64,000 nt of DNA from Cryptomeria japonica (GCF_030272615.1 NC_081409.1:613846755-613910754); one strand, 5' to 3'; shown: positions 11,624 to 24,039, counted from the first letter of the stretch. Notes: generated by a model from the sequence alone, not told the origin. Made by a program: numbers and translations.

Positions 11624-12898
11624 ATGGGGGAATACACTGTGAGGGAATTTACTCATCGTCTCACTCAGACTGAGAGAGCCTATGATGAACTCAAAGTCAA
11701 GTATAAAGCCTCTTTGGCCAAGAGAAGAAAGCATGTTGAGAAACTGATGGAACTTACTGAAGGTAGCTCTTCTGATGAAGCTGACATGGATTCCCTAGTT
11801 GAAGAAGTTGAAAAATTGAATGAATCTAAAGCCAACCTGAGAAAGGAGTTGGAAGGATTGACTATCAAAATGTGTCAAGAGCTTGAGAACTGAAGGAAAG
11901 CTAAAGATCTGGTAAAAGACAAAGATCATGAGATCTCCAAGATGAAGCAAGAAATCAGTGCCCTTACCATTCATCTCCAAGAGAGTAAAGTGGAAAAAGA
12001 AGAAATGCAAGGAGAACTAAACATGGCTATTTTTGAGAATGCAACCTTGATGGAATATAATGCTACTATTTCCAAGAAACTTACTGAGTCAAAGGAGATA
12101 CTTGCCAAATTCAATCAGAGTACTTCTAAGCTAGAGAAAAAGCTAGAATCGACAAAACTGGTAAAGAATACCACTGGACTTGGTTTCTTTGGGTATGAGG
12201 AAGGTGAAACCTCTGGAACAAAAGTTGAAGCATCAAAGAAGCAACCAACATCCAAGGATAAAGGTAAGAAAATTTTTAAACCTGTTTGCTTCAATTGTCT
12301 CAAGGAAGGACATACTGCTAATGTGTGTAGAAGCAACGCCTACAATAATTTTCTTTATTTTCTAAAAAATAAGTCTAGATCCAATAGATTCAATGGAAAC
12401 TGCTATGCATGCAACAAGTTTGGGCATAGAGCATTTGAATGTAGGTTTGTTTTGCACAACATTGAGAGATACCCTCCAAGGACTCAAGGAGTTATCCCGG
12501 AACCCTTTGTGAATCAAAATCCCAACTAGTATAATACCTATGACCATCGATCAAGTGGCTATCAAGCAGTAACTAGTTGGAGAGCAATCTGTTTGATTTG
12601 TCATGGTAGTGGTCACACTGCTACAACATGCAGAAAGAAGAATGGTAGTATGAATAATGGACCATGGAGAACACTTGGAATGGTATGCTATCATTGCAAC
12701 AAACCGAGACACATTGCCAGAACCTGCAGAATGAGAAAGAACCTATTAGATGATATACCAATCACTCCAGAAGGGAAGATTGATGTTGAAATCGTTCAAG
12801 TGGGAATGAATAAAACATGGAAAAAGAAACCTAAAGAAGTGTCACAGGATGAACCGGTTTCTGTACCTAGTGTGGAAGTCTATGAACTGGCAAACTGA
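11624..12898 (+). pseudogene. Gag-like protein with four CCHC zinc knuckles (element C)
   Basis: One frame of about 425 codons from ATG 11624 is interrupted by TGA at 11891 and TAG at 12527. The first 200 residues are charged, heptad-rich and predicted coiled coil (RKHVEKLMELTE, KLNESKANLRKELEG, ISKKLTESKEILAKF). Then come four CX2CX4HX4C knuckles: CFNCLKEGHTANVC, CYACNKFGHRAFEC, CLICHGSGHTATTC and CYHCNKPRHIARTC. Gag knuckles bind element RNA. Typical copia Gag has a shorter capsid and a single knuckle, so this is not the usual copia Gag, and no protease follows. An upstream TTG at 11612 in the same frame is unlikely to be the start. Confidence 0.8.
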
Positions 12899-13342
12899 GC
12901 TTCAGAAAAGATTAGGGGGAGCATATCGGTGAAATATTTGAACCCTCGGTTTATATCGGTAAAGACCTTAACCGGTATACATTACCTGTCAACCGACAGA
13001 AGACTTGAAATGGTAAAAGGAAAAATTAGGGTTTGTACCCTAGCGGTGACGCATTTATTATGGTAGGTGAAAGATTGTTTAAAAAGGCTTTTTGTCATCA
13101 TTTTCACTTATCATTTTGTGAAAGAAGAATTTTCAAGAGCAGAGCAACAAAGAGAGATTCACCTAGCAATTCAAAGTGAATCCAAAAATCTTGTAGAGAA
13201 ATCTAGCAGACTTTCAATCTATCGGTTAATAACACGAAGCGATGTTCCAAGCAACCAAAGTGGTGTGTTGTGAGCGACATTGGCAAACCCTAAATTTTGA
13301 ATTGTGAAGGTATTTCTCAAAATTCTTGTTTATCATTTAATC
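12899..13342 (+). other. Spacer between gag-like ORF and ORF2 of element C
   Basis: Non-coding, about 440 bp. It starts with a G tract (ATTAGGGGGAGCAT, 12910-12923) and a cluster of CGGT motifs (12928-12976). It ends just before the ATG of ORF2. No intron borders or promoter could be assigned with confidence. Element K has a comparable spacer at 51169-51537. Confidence 0.55.
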
Positions 13343-15813
13343 ATGGCTTCTACATTGCACTCCAGTTCTAGTGTACCTATGGATTCAGCTAAGTTTCTTC
13401 AAAAGAAGATGAAATACAATGCCCTATCCTAGATACCTGCTAGAGTTATTATCGAGGAAGACATTTTAGGATATATAGATTGTAAACTAGAAGACCTAGG
13501 ATCCTTTGTGATTCATTCTCAGCTAGGTCTGTTCTGTGGGGATGACAAGAAAATCAAACATGAATATAGCATCCTAGAGAGGAAGAAACTGCACAATGCG
13601 GCTTATTTTCTGGAAGAGTTCACTAAAGATCACATCTGCATCATCCTGAGTAGAGTGCATGGTGATAAAATGTATCTCGAGCAGACGCATGACATCACAC
13701 CGGAAGCAAGTCACACCATCACCAATTTCTGTAACATTGGAGAGGTGCCAGCTCTAAGGAAGGTCACCAAGACTGCAATGACTAAGCTCAATGGTTCTCT
13801 GAGTGACCAACAGGTGATGACCATCAACACCATCAAAGATGATTTGGTTAAGTATGCTTGCATGATGATTGGCTACCAGATGTTTTATGCCAGCAGAATG
13901 AACTCTCTCCTTGCTACTGCAGTGAATGCCGCCTACAAAATGATTAAGAAAGATGCCTCATTTGATTTGTGTACCTATTTGCAGAAGCAATTGCTACTAA
14001 ACCTAAAGTCCATTAAACAGGTTAATTCTTTAAGGTTTAGGTTTGGACAACTTCTGGTTGGCCTATTCTTTTACTTTCAAGGTTATTTCCCTAGAATAGG
14101 TGATGTGCAATGGTCTGCTAACTTGCTGGTCTCTAGATAAATCAAGGAAAGTCTTCAAGTAGTGGGAACTTCACATCCTAAGGTTCTAAACAAATACTTC
14201 AATGAATTCAAGAGAAAAATGAGCCAGAGGATGAGGATATCTGGAGATATTGTGAAGAAATATGAAGATGACATCTGCTTCACCATAAAGGTAGATGAAT
14301 GCATAATGGAAGCGGTGGAACCAAGAAAGGAAGCAATTGAACCAATGGGGTATGAAGTGATGTATGATATGTTGATCGGGTATGCATCTACCCTACTTGC
14401 CTCACCACTAAATGCTAAGAAAAAGAGAACCGACACCTATTTAGAGAGGGTAACACCAGTTGAAGATCCTACATAGAAAAAGGGCAAGGCAGTGCCATCG
14501 GTATCGACACCGCTCACCTCAGCCAGTCCAAAAGTGACCAAGTGGTCACCTGCCAAGAAGAAACTTGAGGTTTCTCCCGCTAAAGTATTTGAGAGGAAGT
14601 GAAAAACCAAAACCAGCTCACCAGAGTCAGAGGATACTAAATCGTAAATTCAACCTAAGAAGACAAGACAATCAAGAAAGAAGGCAAAATCTACCGGTAG
14701 TGCACCTGCAACTTCAGCATCGGTAAACATAGATATTTCCTCCTATAAGCCTATGACACATTGTGAGAGGACAATCAAGGACATTAGGAGAAAATTGCTT
14801 GATGATTTAAAAGAGCATTTTGATGATTTTAATGATAATGAGAAAGCTGAAGTAGAACAAGAGGTTATCAGATATTTGTGTGTCAATGATCAGCTGCCAT
14901 CTGAAATTAGATCGGTCAAACTAGATTCTTTATATAGTTCTTTAGATAACAAATGGCGCATTGCCATTGAAAAGGAACATGAAATAAGGGAGAGAGTCTT
15001 TGCACAATACTTTCTCGATGCCTCTAATTTTGAATTATTTGAGATAATGGATAAGAACAAAGGCCTCTTCTTCATGAGAAGAAGAAGACTCAGACTACTA
15101 GAAGGTAAAGCTTTTGAAGTGGAGAAGGACACACATTTACATGCCAAAGCTATTGTCTAGTTACACCAAGTGTTTGAGGCCAATTTGAAGGCTGAACAAG
15201 CACCTAATCTAACATTAGGCAAACTGGATGAAGCATTTGATAGTGAAGGGGAAAGAGTGAAAGAGAAAAATGATCCCATTGATGTGGATGCATTAGATGT
15301 TGAGGATGTTAATCTAGACATAGAGAAGGAGAAATAGGAAAAAGAAAAAGAAGAGAAAGAGAAACAGAAGAAGGAAAAAGCTGAAAAAGAGAAGCAAGAC
15401 AAAGAAAAAATGAAGAAAGAGCAAGCGGAAAAAGAAAAGAAGAAGACAAGAGGAAAGAGGAAGAGAAAAAGAAAGAGGATGACAAGAGGAAAGAGGAAGA
15501 GAAAAATAAAGAGGAAGACAAGAGGAAAGAGGAAGAGAAAAAGAAAGAGGAAGACCAGAGGAAAGAGGAAGAGAAAAAGAAAGAGGAGGAGAACAGGAAA
15601 CAAGAAGAGAAGAGAAAAGAAGAGGAGAAGAGAAAAGAAGAGGAGAAGAGGAAAGAAGAGGAGAAAAAGGAGGAAGAAAAGAAAAGCCAGGAAGAAGACA
15701 AGAAGAAGGAAGAAGTGAAGAAGAAACAAGAAGAGGAGCAAAAGAAGAAAGAAGAGGAAAAGAAAAGAGTAGCAAAGGAGAAGGAAGCAGAGAAAACCAA
15801 ACAAGCGGAGACT
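13343..15813 (+). pseudogene. ORF2 of element C, N-terminal and central part
   Basis: From ATG 13343 (MASTLHSSSS, compare MASTSALEY in K) one frame runs to about 15440 with stops near 13430, 14138, 14474, 14600, 14645, 15158 and 15335. Blocks shared with K's ORF2 are IILSRVHGDKMYLE, ITPEASHTI, MIGYQMFYASRMNS, FRFGQLLVG, EPMGYEV and the charged C-terminal region. It loosely recalls the plant-mobile or 'plant transposon protein' domains found in other plant elements, but I cannot name a family. The last 450 bases encode an almost pure Lys/Glu/Arg stretch. Element D cuts the frame at 15813; it continues at 41580. Confidence 0.7.
15340..15800 (+). repeat. Lys/Glu-rich coding minisatellite in ORF2
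   Basis: Purine-only units of about 36 bp (core GACAAGAGGAAAGAGGAAGA) repeat between 15445 and 15600, then degenerate into GAAGAGGAGAAGAGG runs. Up to about 15440 the ORF2 frame gives K/E-rich sequence. A one-base shift near 15440 moves the rest to the next frame (DKRKEEEKKKEE). Such sequence would form a long single charged helix. Confidence 0.75.
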
Positions 15814-16949
15814 GTCATGCCCAAACTTTTGGGCACGAACAGAATAATTTTTTTTTTTGAAACACTTAATTATATGCAACCTATGCTTAATTAGATGTGA
15901 CAACTTAACAGGTTGTTCCAAGTGGAATCTTAAATCATAATAAAATGTTTTTTTAATGTGAGCAATGAATAGAACAAATTTATCTAGAAGCCTTAGGTTT
16001 CTATAAAACTCCTAGACGACAAAGTTAGGATATTCCTAACATAACAAATTACGATAACTCTTATAATCAAACGGAACAAAATGATTTTATAAGGACAATA
16101 ATAAATTCACATCGAATGTCCCTTTTATAAATTCGTGATAATACATCCTTCCTTTATAACTTGATTATATCTTGCATCTATAAATTAATTATTAATATGT
16201 TTTTAACATAATAATATTAATTAATCGAGCAATTGAAAATTGAAGTGTCAAATGTTAAAATGTTAATTGCTTTATTTAGTATAAGATTCCCTCTAGGCTA
16301 AATGAGTTCGCAAGATCAAGGTCTTGGACTTATTTTCGAATATATATAATTCCACCACGATATCCTCTTCCAAAGAAATTATTATTATCTCACCATCTAA
16401 TAAATAAATTCATTTATGCAAAAACCCCTAAATTAATCGACAGGAGATATTATTAATCTCAATTAATCTTTTAATCATTGTAGGAATTAAGTAAATTAAC
16501 TCTAGCAATTGGATTTTTAAACCCCATGATTTATCTTAACAATAATTATAATGTGTCTAAAATTTCACTAAAGGGCCAAATAAATTCATAATAAAAATTG
16601 CCCTATAAAGTTTTAATCTCAACAAGCCTAAATTTAGGTGGACTACAAATAATCCCCTATGGCCAAATAACTTACCAAGTCATTATAATTTTCTAAAAGA
16701 TTAAACTCCAAAATAATTTATAATTTAAAACATCATATTTAAATGTTTATATAAACATATATAAAATATGAATGTTTAAATAAAATAATATATGAGGATA
16801 TTTATTTTCTAACAAACATTATTATACAAATACTCCATATGACCTAACAAAATATATTATAAAATACCCTTCCATTGTATATTTTTTTTTCTTATTATTT
16901 TCAAGCTACCCTAACCTAAACTGGGTTAGGGTTTTATTTTTTTTTGTTG

Positions 16950-17275
16950 TGCAAGGAGGAGGGTCGAACTTGCCAGGCGGAGGTGGTTAGAGGTGGCCGC
17001 AGGGTTTGAAGGAGGTGTGGCAGTGGTGGAGACCATGGGGGCTCCCCACAGGGATGGCCGCAGTTGTGCCTGCGGGTCGCGGCCCATAGAGGCGGCCTTG
17101 GTCGCTGTTGTGAGACGCGGCCCACAACCCAATTGCACCATCGCTGGTGGATGCCGCCCATGGGGGGGGGGCGAAGCCTCCCTGACTATGGGTTGTGGCC
17201 CACAGTGGTGGTTGCAGCCACTGTTGGGGGTCGTCACCCACAACACAGGGGGGGGGGGCAAGGCTCCCCTTTTTT
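16950..17275. other. GC-rich island in left LTR of D
   Basis: About 325 bp of GC-rich sequence with many CG and CGGCC words sits in very AT-rich surroundings. Several overlapping frames on both strands come only from base composition. The copy at 38240-38560 shows it is a fixed part of D's LTR. It could be a promoter, a CpG-rich regulatory block or a captured gene piece. Confidence 0.6.
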
Positions 17276-17455
17276 AAAAAATAAAAAATAAAAAAATTTA
17301 GATCTCTGTTTTTTTATATTTTTAAAATACAAAATATATATAAGTATATATATGTATATATATATATATATCTTTCTATGGTTATAAAGTTTTCTTTTCT
17401 TTTTTTTAAAAAGGAAGTTTCACAGACAGAGAAATATTATTAAATAAAATGTGTA

Positions 17456-17759
17456 GTTTTATATATATATATATATATATATACATATATGTATATATAT
17501 GTATATATGTATATACATATATATACATATATGTATATATATATGTATATATGTATATACGTATATATACATATACATATATATACATATATATGTAGAT
17601 ATATATATGTATATATATGTATATACATACATATATATATATATGTATATATATATGTATATATACATATATATATACGTATATACATATACATATATAT
17701 GTATATATATGTATATGTATATATACGTATATACATACATATATACATACATACATACA

Positions 17760-17850
<91 letters not shown>
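17456..17850. repeat. TA / TACATA microsatellite
   Basis: About 390 bp of (TA)n, (TATATACA)n, (TACA)n and (TA)n, in that order. The right LTR holds only about 40 bp at the same place (38726-38760), so the array grew after D inserted. The long Tyr/Ile frames here are artefacts. Confidence 0.9.
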
Positions 17851-17851
<1 letters not shown>

Positions 17852-18638
17852 AACTTAAGCAATCTATATTTTTTTTTAAACCTTTTTAAATCATGTAGAA
17901 ATTATTAAAATATTGACAACATGATAATAGGGCAAAATTTCTTTTATTTACTTTAAACAATCTGTTTATTCTTTTTTTTTTTCCCTAAAATCACTTAAAG
18001 TAGATTTTTAAAACTATAAGATTTTCTTTTTCTATTGACAATCTATTTGCTAACTTTAGAGATGGATTATTAATTCTAGATTTATTTACTGCAAATAAAT
18101 AAAGTGATAGAATTTAATAAATTTTAATAGCAACTATCTTAGACTAGAAATCATTTAAATTTACCTTAGAGATAGACATGTTAAATCTATTAAACCATGA
18201 TATATATTTGGAAATAATTAATTAGGACTAAATGCTTAATATTCTCTTACTAACATGCAAGTTTGTTTTGATTAAGTAAAAATAGGTATTTGAAAGGTAC
18301 CCAAACCTTTTACAAGCTAGGAGAACAGAAAAGCATAAAAAAGTGCCTGATCACTTCAAAAAGTCAAAATGAACCCACCGGATGGGCCCAGCTAAAAACA
18401 TCATAATCTAATTACATAAAACTTGGAACAGAAAACAATAGGAAAGCAAAAGACAACAAAGAGACAAAACCAAGGACAACAACTGGAACTAAATACTATT
18501 CAGGATCTCCTCAGCGTGAACAACCATTTGTTTCATGTTGTTTGCCGAGGTCTTCATATCCTTCAGCTCACGACCTTCAATGTCGACCTTATTCTTTGTG
18601 TTGGCTCTGGTCCTCCTTTCATGACCCTTCTTGTTCAC

Positions 18639-20036
18639 CTACTCTTTATCACCTTCCTTCTTTGCATTGTTCTCGTACCTGTTGATGAAGATGTTCATGT
18701 TGTCCACCGAAGATTTAAGAATTTGGAAATATTGATCAGCAATCTGCTTGACATTGTGCTCTAACTTGTCAATTCTGCTACCAAAATCTTTCAATTTGTT
18801 GTCAATTTCCTTTCTATCTCCCATCTTATTGATCTTTTTCTCTGTGGCTAAGATTTTTCCAACCATACACTCAATAGCTTGCACATTATGCAGAATGGCC
18901 ACTAACTCTTTAACATGCTCCGCCAAGGGTTTGTCACCAACTATAATTTTTGCTATGGCCTATGTATCTATTTTCAAGCTATTAATATCCTTCACCAGAG
19001 TAGTGATGGTCTCACAAAAGGCCTTAATGGTATATTTGTCACCACTATCACTTTGACCCCCTTTTTCCTTGTTATGCAGTCTAGTGGTATTCACGGTCTC
19101 CACGGTTTCCAAATTATCCTTCACCGGGTTACTCTCCCCTTCTTTGTCCTGACTATCAATCCTCTTATTATCATCATCCTCCTCCTCATACTCAACTAGA
19201 ACATAATTGAGATCAAAATTGCTACCCTTTTTAGTGTTCTTTTTCTGAGCCTTCTTTCCAAAGGCTTTCCCTTTCCTCTTTTTAACAGGTTTTTCCTCAA
19301 GGGAATCAGTTTCAGAGTCTGACATTTCAGATTCCACAATAATCCTCCTCTTCTTAGCCCTAATCCTCCCTTTTTTGATAGTTTCTTCCGACTCTCCCTC
19401 GGTCTCAGAATCAAAGTTGAAACCACTATCCTTATTTTCTATAGTCTCATCTCTAGCATTTTTGCCTTTAATAGGCTTTTCAATGCACTTCCCCTTTAGC
19501 ATTTTGTAAACCAGAACCATGAGCCCCTGGTGGAGGGCATGATCGCCTTTGGGGTCCTTCTGGATCTCCTTTATAGTATGATCCATCGAACAGGCCAGGT
19601 AATAGGGAAGGCTAACCCTTTCACCATGATGGAAATGGTTAAGAAGGACGAAATGATGCCCATAAGCCCTGGTAAACCTACTGTCTAAGGTAATATATTC
19701 AATAGAGGCAAATAAGACAAACCTCCATGGCTTGCAAATTCTCTTTGGGGAGTGGTAGGAGTTGTCAATTTTGATCATTTTTCTTCTCTCACCATCCGTA
19801 ATAGGAAACTTGTCTATAGCCTTATCTGATATCCCTCTATCCCTATAAAATTTCATACCCTCAGTAGTCATCCCCATGGCCTCAGTGATAACATCTTCAT
19901 CTACATTCATCATATGTGATCCAATCGGAACTTTTCCATTTTTCTAGTTCTTAATGAAGTAGCTGGTAATTGTGGGGTCCTTCCCATTCAGTCATTCCAT
20001 GAAAACATTGAGCCCCCCTGCTGAAGGATACTCCAT
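18639..20036 (-). pseudogene. Second ORF of element G, plant-mobile-like domain
   Basis: From ATG at 20036 one frame of 466 codons runs to 18639, broken by TGA near 19995 and TAG at 19944 and 18960. The N-terminal 170 residues look like a compact domain (PTITSYFIKN, GKVPIGSH, VITEAMGM, ICKPWRFVLFASIEYITLDSR and YGHHFVLLNHF). It recalls the 'plant transposon protein' or plant-mobile-like domains found in other plant elements. An acidic and lysine-rich stretch with nuclear-localisation-like runs (KKRKGKAFGKKAQKK) follows. The C-terminus is heptad-like. It begins 239 bp after the RNase H frame on the same strand and inside the same target duplication, so it travelled with the LINE piece. The function is unknown. 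Confidence 0.6.
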
Positions 20037-20274
20037 ACTTCTTTGTTCTTTCTCCATTCAGTGCATGAAGCCAGTTCAAATCTCTTCTTGTTTCCTCCCA
20101 TTTTTCTAGCACCTTCCTTGCAATTCCTTCTCTCATTTTTATAACTTTTCCTCTGGTTTTTGTGGTTATTCTATAAGAGCACCCATAATCCATGCCAAAT
20201 AATGATGATATGACACCTATTTAATAGCTCATTATCTTCAAACAAGCCCTACATTGAAAAAGGCAGAAAGGTCA

Positions 20275-21393
20275 TTAGAAATAATGATTAAAAGTATCAC
20301 GTTGCCTTGTGTAGCTTTGGTCCTGATTGAGTAAGGATTTCATTTCACTTGCAATCTCCTTTTCACCATAATTAGTGATGATGTTTTCTGATTGGCAAGT
20401 CAGGTTGGCTGCCCAATCAGCACATGAGTTGGCCTCCCTATAAACATGTGTAAAGACACACATTTCAAACTCTTCACTGATTTTCCTTGTTGCTTTAATA
20501 GCATTACTAATTGACCATGACAACAGGAATTTCATATTTAAACAATTGATAATGTTTAAGGAGTCTCCTTCACACCAAACTTTAGTGCATTTGTCTTCTT
20601 TGGCAAGGATGATCCCATGATAAGCTGCCATGGCTTCGGCAACATGGTTGGTCTGTTTTCCTATAGGAATACATTTTATGATTTTACATATTCCCCATTC
20701 ATCCCTTAAGACCACTCCACATCCTGCAATTCTTGGGTTTCCCTTAGAGGCCCCATCAAAATTGATTTTCATCCATCCCCTAGGTGGGCTGGTCCATATC
20801 ACTCCCTCTCTAGGGTTACTCTGGATACTCTCTTGAGCTTTTAATCTCCATTTTTTATAAACAAATTGATCCTCCTTAGTGTTAGGATTATCAATACCAC
20901 CTATAATATTCATATTTTCCACTATGCTTCTTCTTATTTTTTCAAACACAATGTTAGCCTTAGTGACTTTTCTCTGAAAAATCCTGTCATTTCTCTCTTT
21001 CCATATACCCCAGCACATGTGTGGTAAAGCAATTCTCCATAGCAAAGTAGTAGTTCTATTTTTTGAAGGATGATGCCATGACTTGAAAATCTCCTGAAAC
21101 AAGTTGGGGAAGCTCCAACTGATATTGAATTGATCCAGACAACTTCCCCAAACATCAGCTGAGAAGGGCCAATGAAAGAGCATATCATTTATTGTCTCCT
21201 CATTTTGCTTACAGAGTGTACAGAAACTTGGTATACTGATACCTCTTTTTCTTATATTCTCTGTTGTTATAATTTTGTCTTAGAGGGCTATCCAAAAGAA
21301 AATGTTAATCTTGGGGGTAAGGCCTTTCATCCATGCTTTAGCCCAGCAAGGACTTTCCATGTTGTTGTACTGTTGATGATAAAGAGAAGCCAT
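20275..21393 (-). pseudogene. LINE ORF2 C-terminus: zf-RVT and RNase H
   Basis: One minus-strand frame from 21393 to 20275 with one internal stop (about 21281). The first part, with FFWIAL, TTENIRKRGI and FCTLCKQNEETINDMLFHWPF, is the zinc-binding domain that follows the reverse transcriptase in plant LINEs. WRIALPHMCWGIWKERNDR leads into RNase H: KINFDGASKGNP, CGVVLRD, A..AAYHGIILA, VWCEGDSLNII and YREANSCADWAAN. The Asp and Glu positions of the active site (FDGA, A.EA, GDS, CADW) are present. RNase H removes template RNA in LINE copying. Reverse transcriptase and endonuclease are missing through 5' truncation. Confidence 0.85.
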
Positions 21394-21423
21394 AGTAAAA
21401 GTACCACTAGCAGTGAGTTTGTT

Positions 21424-22565
21424 ACTTTACTCATTTCCATTATTTTACTATGCATAAGGAGATAAAATAAACTTTTATTTTCAAAATAACATGTATACAA
21501 CAAATATTATTTCAATAACTATAGGAACTTAATTCAAAAATAAACATTTCATTTTTGCAGTAATAGCTTAATAAAAATAATGCATTTCTTTAAAGCATAT
21601 TTAAAATACAATATAGTCAACATTACTATGGGTGGGTTACCCATCTAGTCTCTCATTTCTATTAAATGAGGACTTTAAACAAATGAATACATTTGTTTTT
21701 CAAATAAATACAATATATAGCTTTCTTTTTTCATTGCTGCAACTGAAACATAATATCCCATTCCTAAATCTTTTTCTGCAAATCAAGTAAAACCAACAAC
21801 TTCACAGCTTGTCTTTTTCTTTTCTTTCCAAGCAACCTGCAAATAAATCATAAGGTTTTGACCATGGAGTGCTCACCTCCCAGCCTAGGCTTACTAGAAG
21901 CCACCCCTGAGCTTGGAGAACCAAGCCCTAGACAAGTTACACACATGCAAACACAACAAGCAAGGGAAAAACATACAACAAACACTTTCCCAACCAAGGC
22001 TACACTTCATCACAAAATGTGATGTTCTTACACAGGTGGTAGTGGATCAAATACCATGAGGAGACTGCAAGAATGGTAGATCACAAAGCCACCTCATGGA
22101 AAACAAAGATATATCATAAGATCATTAACCCCACATCCTTATGCCCCCCAAGGTATTCATGTCATACTTTCTCCCCTTATGATCCCCAAATGCATAAATT
22201 GGGCCATGCAGCAAGGGTCACATATACACCCCTTGAGTTCACTCTCATAATGAGAGCCTCTCACTCGAGGGCTGTCAAACTTCTACCACCCACAAGACCA
22301 TCCTACTCTCCCAAGAGTAGAAGGCCTTGGTTACTCCCAAATCACAAGAAAATGCATAAAAGAAGTAACAGACAGGTCACATAATAATTTTCACAAACGA
22401 AAATACAAGAAACAACTTTTACATACAAGCAATCTTTCCAACATAAACATGCAACGTAAAAAGAAACAAAAAGAGAAGATGAACCAACCTTCAATCTGCC
22501 CAAAGGTTTGCTAGAACTAGTTTGAGGATGAGCAACCCAATTCCACAATTCTTCCTCCTACAATT
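21424..22565 (-). repeat. Left LTR of D, segment 2
   Basis: Continues D's LTR after G and matches 39191-40333. The last five bases (CAATT) are the left copy of E's target duplication. It contains no gene; the frames here (22073-22384, 22342-22548) are repeated in the right LTR and show no protein family. Confidence 0.85.
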
Positions 22566-24039
22566 TGATAGTTTTGATACTTAATGTAAGTATAGATCCA
22601 ATAGCCAACAAGATAAGAGGGGGTGGAGGGTGAATCATACAAACTTAATCATCCATAAAAACATCAGATTCAACCTCGGTAACATATATATCAATCATAT
22701 AACCAAAACTATTAAACATGCAAACTCAAAAGCATACGAACAATATAAACCTCATAACACCAGATTTACCGTGGAAACCCAAATAGGGAAAAACCACTAT
22801 GGGATTTCAGATCCACTAAGAAATATACTATTCTAGAGTATGTTCGGTTAAAAGCAATTCATGTTAAAGATTACAAACACATTGCTAGATGTGACCTGGT
22901 TAAGGGATTTCCCTCAGATCTGTTAGGATTTTCACCTTGTTAGAAGTGACCTTATTAAAGGATTTCAAACACTCAATAAGAATGTCACCTTGCTAGAGGA
23001 TTTACATATAAGACTATTAAATCCACTCAGTTAAGAGATTTTTTGCTACTTCTCAAAATAACAGTAATAAAAATATGTCTGCAACTTCACATCTAAAAAT
23101 GCTAAAGCGGATTCCTATTTGTTCAATACAATTTAGACATAGAACTAATCTTGTCTATCTGTTGGGCATCTATACTCTGTTATTCTAATAGGTCTTCAAG
23201 CTTTTGTGCTTGATAATCACTATGTAGCATCCCTGTGCATACACTTGCCTGCATGCATTGTTTACCAACAGTTTCCTATTTATAAACAATCTTCTAACCA
23301 CTTAATCTCCTTGATCACATTTCCCATGATCAATCATAGCCATCAGATCTTCAATGTTGTCTAGGTTCAATGTATCCTTCGATCTGAAAATGTTTTACCC
23401 CACCTTGGAACTTGCATTTTCACCTTGGAACTTGTGTTAGGGTATTGCGGTTCAATCTGAGCTGTAGATCTTCCTGCTGACCTTTCTTTACCATAGATTA
23501 TTTAACAATCTTTATACATGGCTTTACCAATCATTTAATTCGCTCCAGCTCATCAGCTTCTTTCATTAAATATCACATGTAAACATTTAATGCATTATGT
23601 TATAGCTCGGTTGTAACTCGGTAAATACTAAACTTCACTCGGTAGACATTCTGCCTTCATTAACTGATAGCGATAACCTTAGGGTTTACCGACTAGGTTC
23701 TTTGCTCGGTAACATAGTGTAGTATTAACCTTTCAAACAATAGCATATGTAGGATATCAAAACAATCTAAACATCATGATCTCATCATTATCTGACTTGG
23801 TAATAGTTGCCCATTGAATAACTTATCCCCTCATTCATCATATTCTTTCTATGTCTTTTACCGACATATTTATACTCATCAAATCATACTTCTTAAGATA
23901 TGGCAACAACATACTGAATTAGAAAATCAATTTCTTGACATCAATGACAAAATAATAATATTAAGACAGTAATCATCCTTAATCAGTTATATCCATAGTC
24001 ATCAACAACCTTCTCAATGTCCTTATTGAAATGCCAACA
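22566..24039 (-). repeat. 3' LTR of element E
   Basis: On the plus strand it runs TGATAGTTTTGATAC to AATGCCAACA, 1474 bp. A TATA-like box on the minus strand (TATAAATAGG) is at 23275-23284. It aligns with 28694-28879 plus 30626-31915. Confidence 0.88.

Larger units (their letters stand above)
15814..18267 (-). repeat. Left LTR of D, segment 1 (3' LTR in element orientation)
   Basis: Starts TGTCATGCCCAAACTTTTGG and aligns with 36933-39190. Differences are mostly transitions. It lacks about 120 bp near 16128 that the right LTR keeps, and has a strongly expanded AT microsatellite. G interrupts it at 18268; the last 8 bases (18260-18267) are G's target duplication. Confidence 0.88.
18268..21415 (-). 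mobile_element. Element G: LINE-related insertion with an extra downstream ORF
   Basis: The insertion is absent from the right LTR of D and flanked by AGTTTGTT (18260-18267 and 21416-21423). A target duplication longer than 5 bp fits target-primed retroposition. On the minus strand it starts inside the zinc-binding region after a LINE reverse transcriptase, continues with RNase H, then carries a second ORF. The start (21415) is therefore a 5' truncation. No clear poly(A) tail is seen at the 18268 end, which is unusual. Confidence 0.75.

Noticed and set aside
15157-15921. Minus-strand frames of 153-254 codons rich in Ser, Phe and Leu
   Set aside because: They are the antisense of the purine-rich Lys/Glu tract of C's ORF2; membrane-protein appearance is a composition artefact.
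16926-17291. Frames in the GC-rich island (also 38223-38709)
   Set aside because: Open on both strands in several frames because of high GC; the two LTR copies do not preserve one frame.
17406-17908. Overlapping frames of 90-148 codons rich in Tyr and Ile on both strands
   Set aside because: They are translations of the TA/TACA microsatellite and have no coding meaning.
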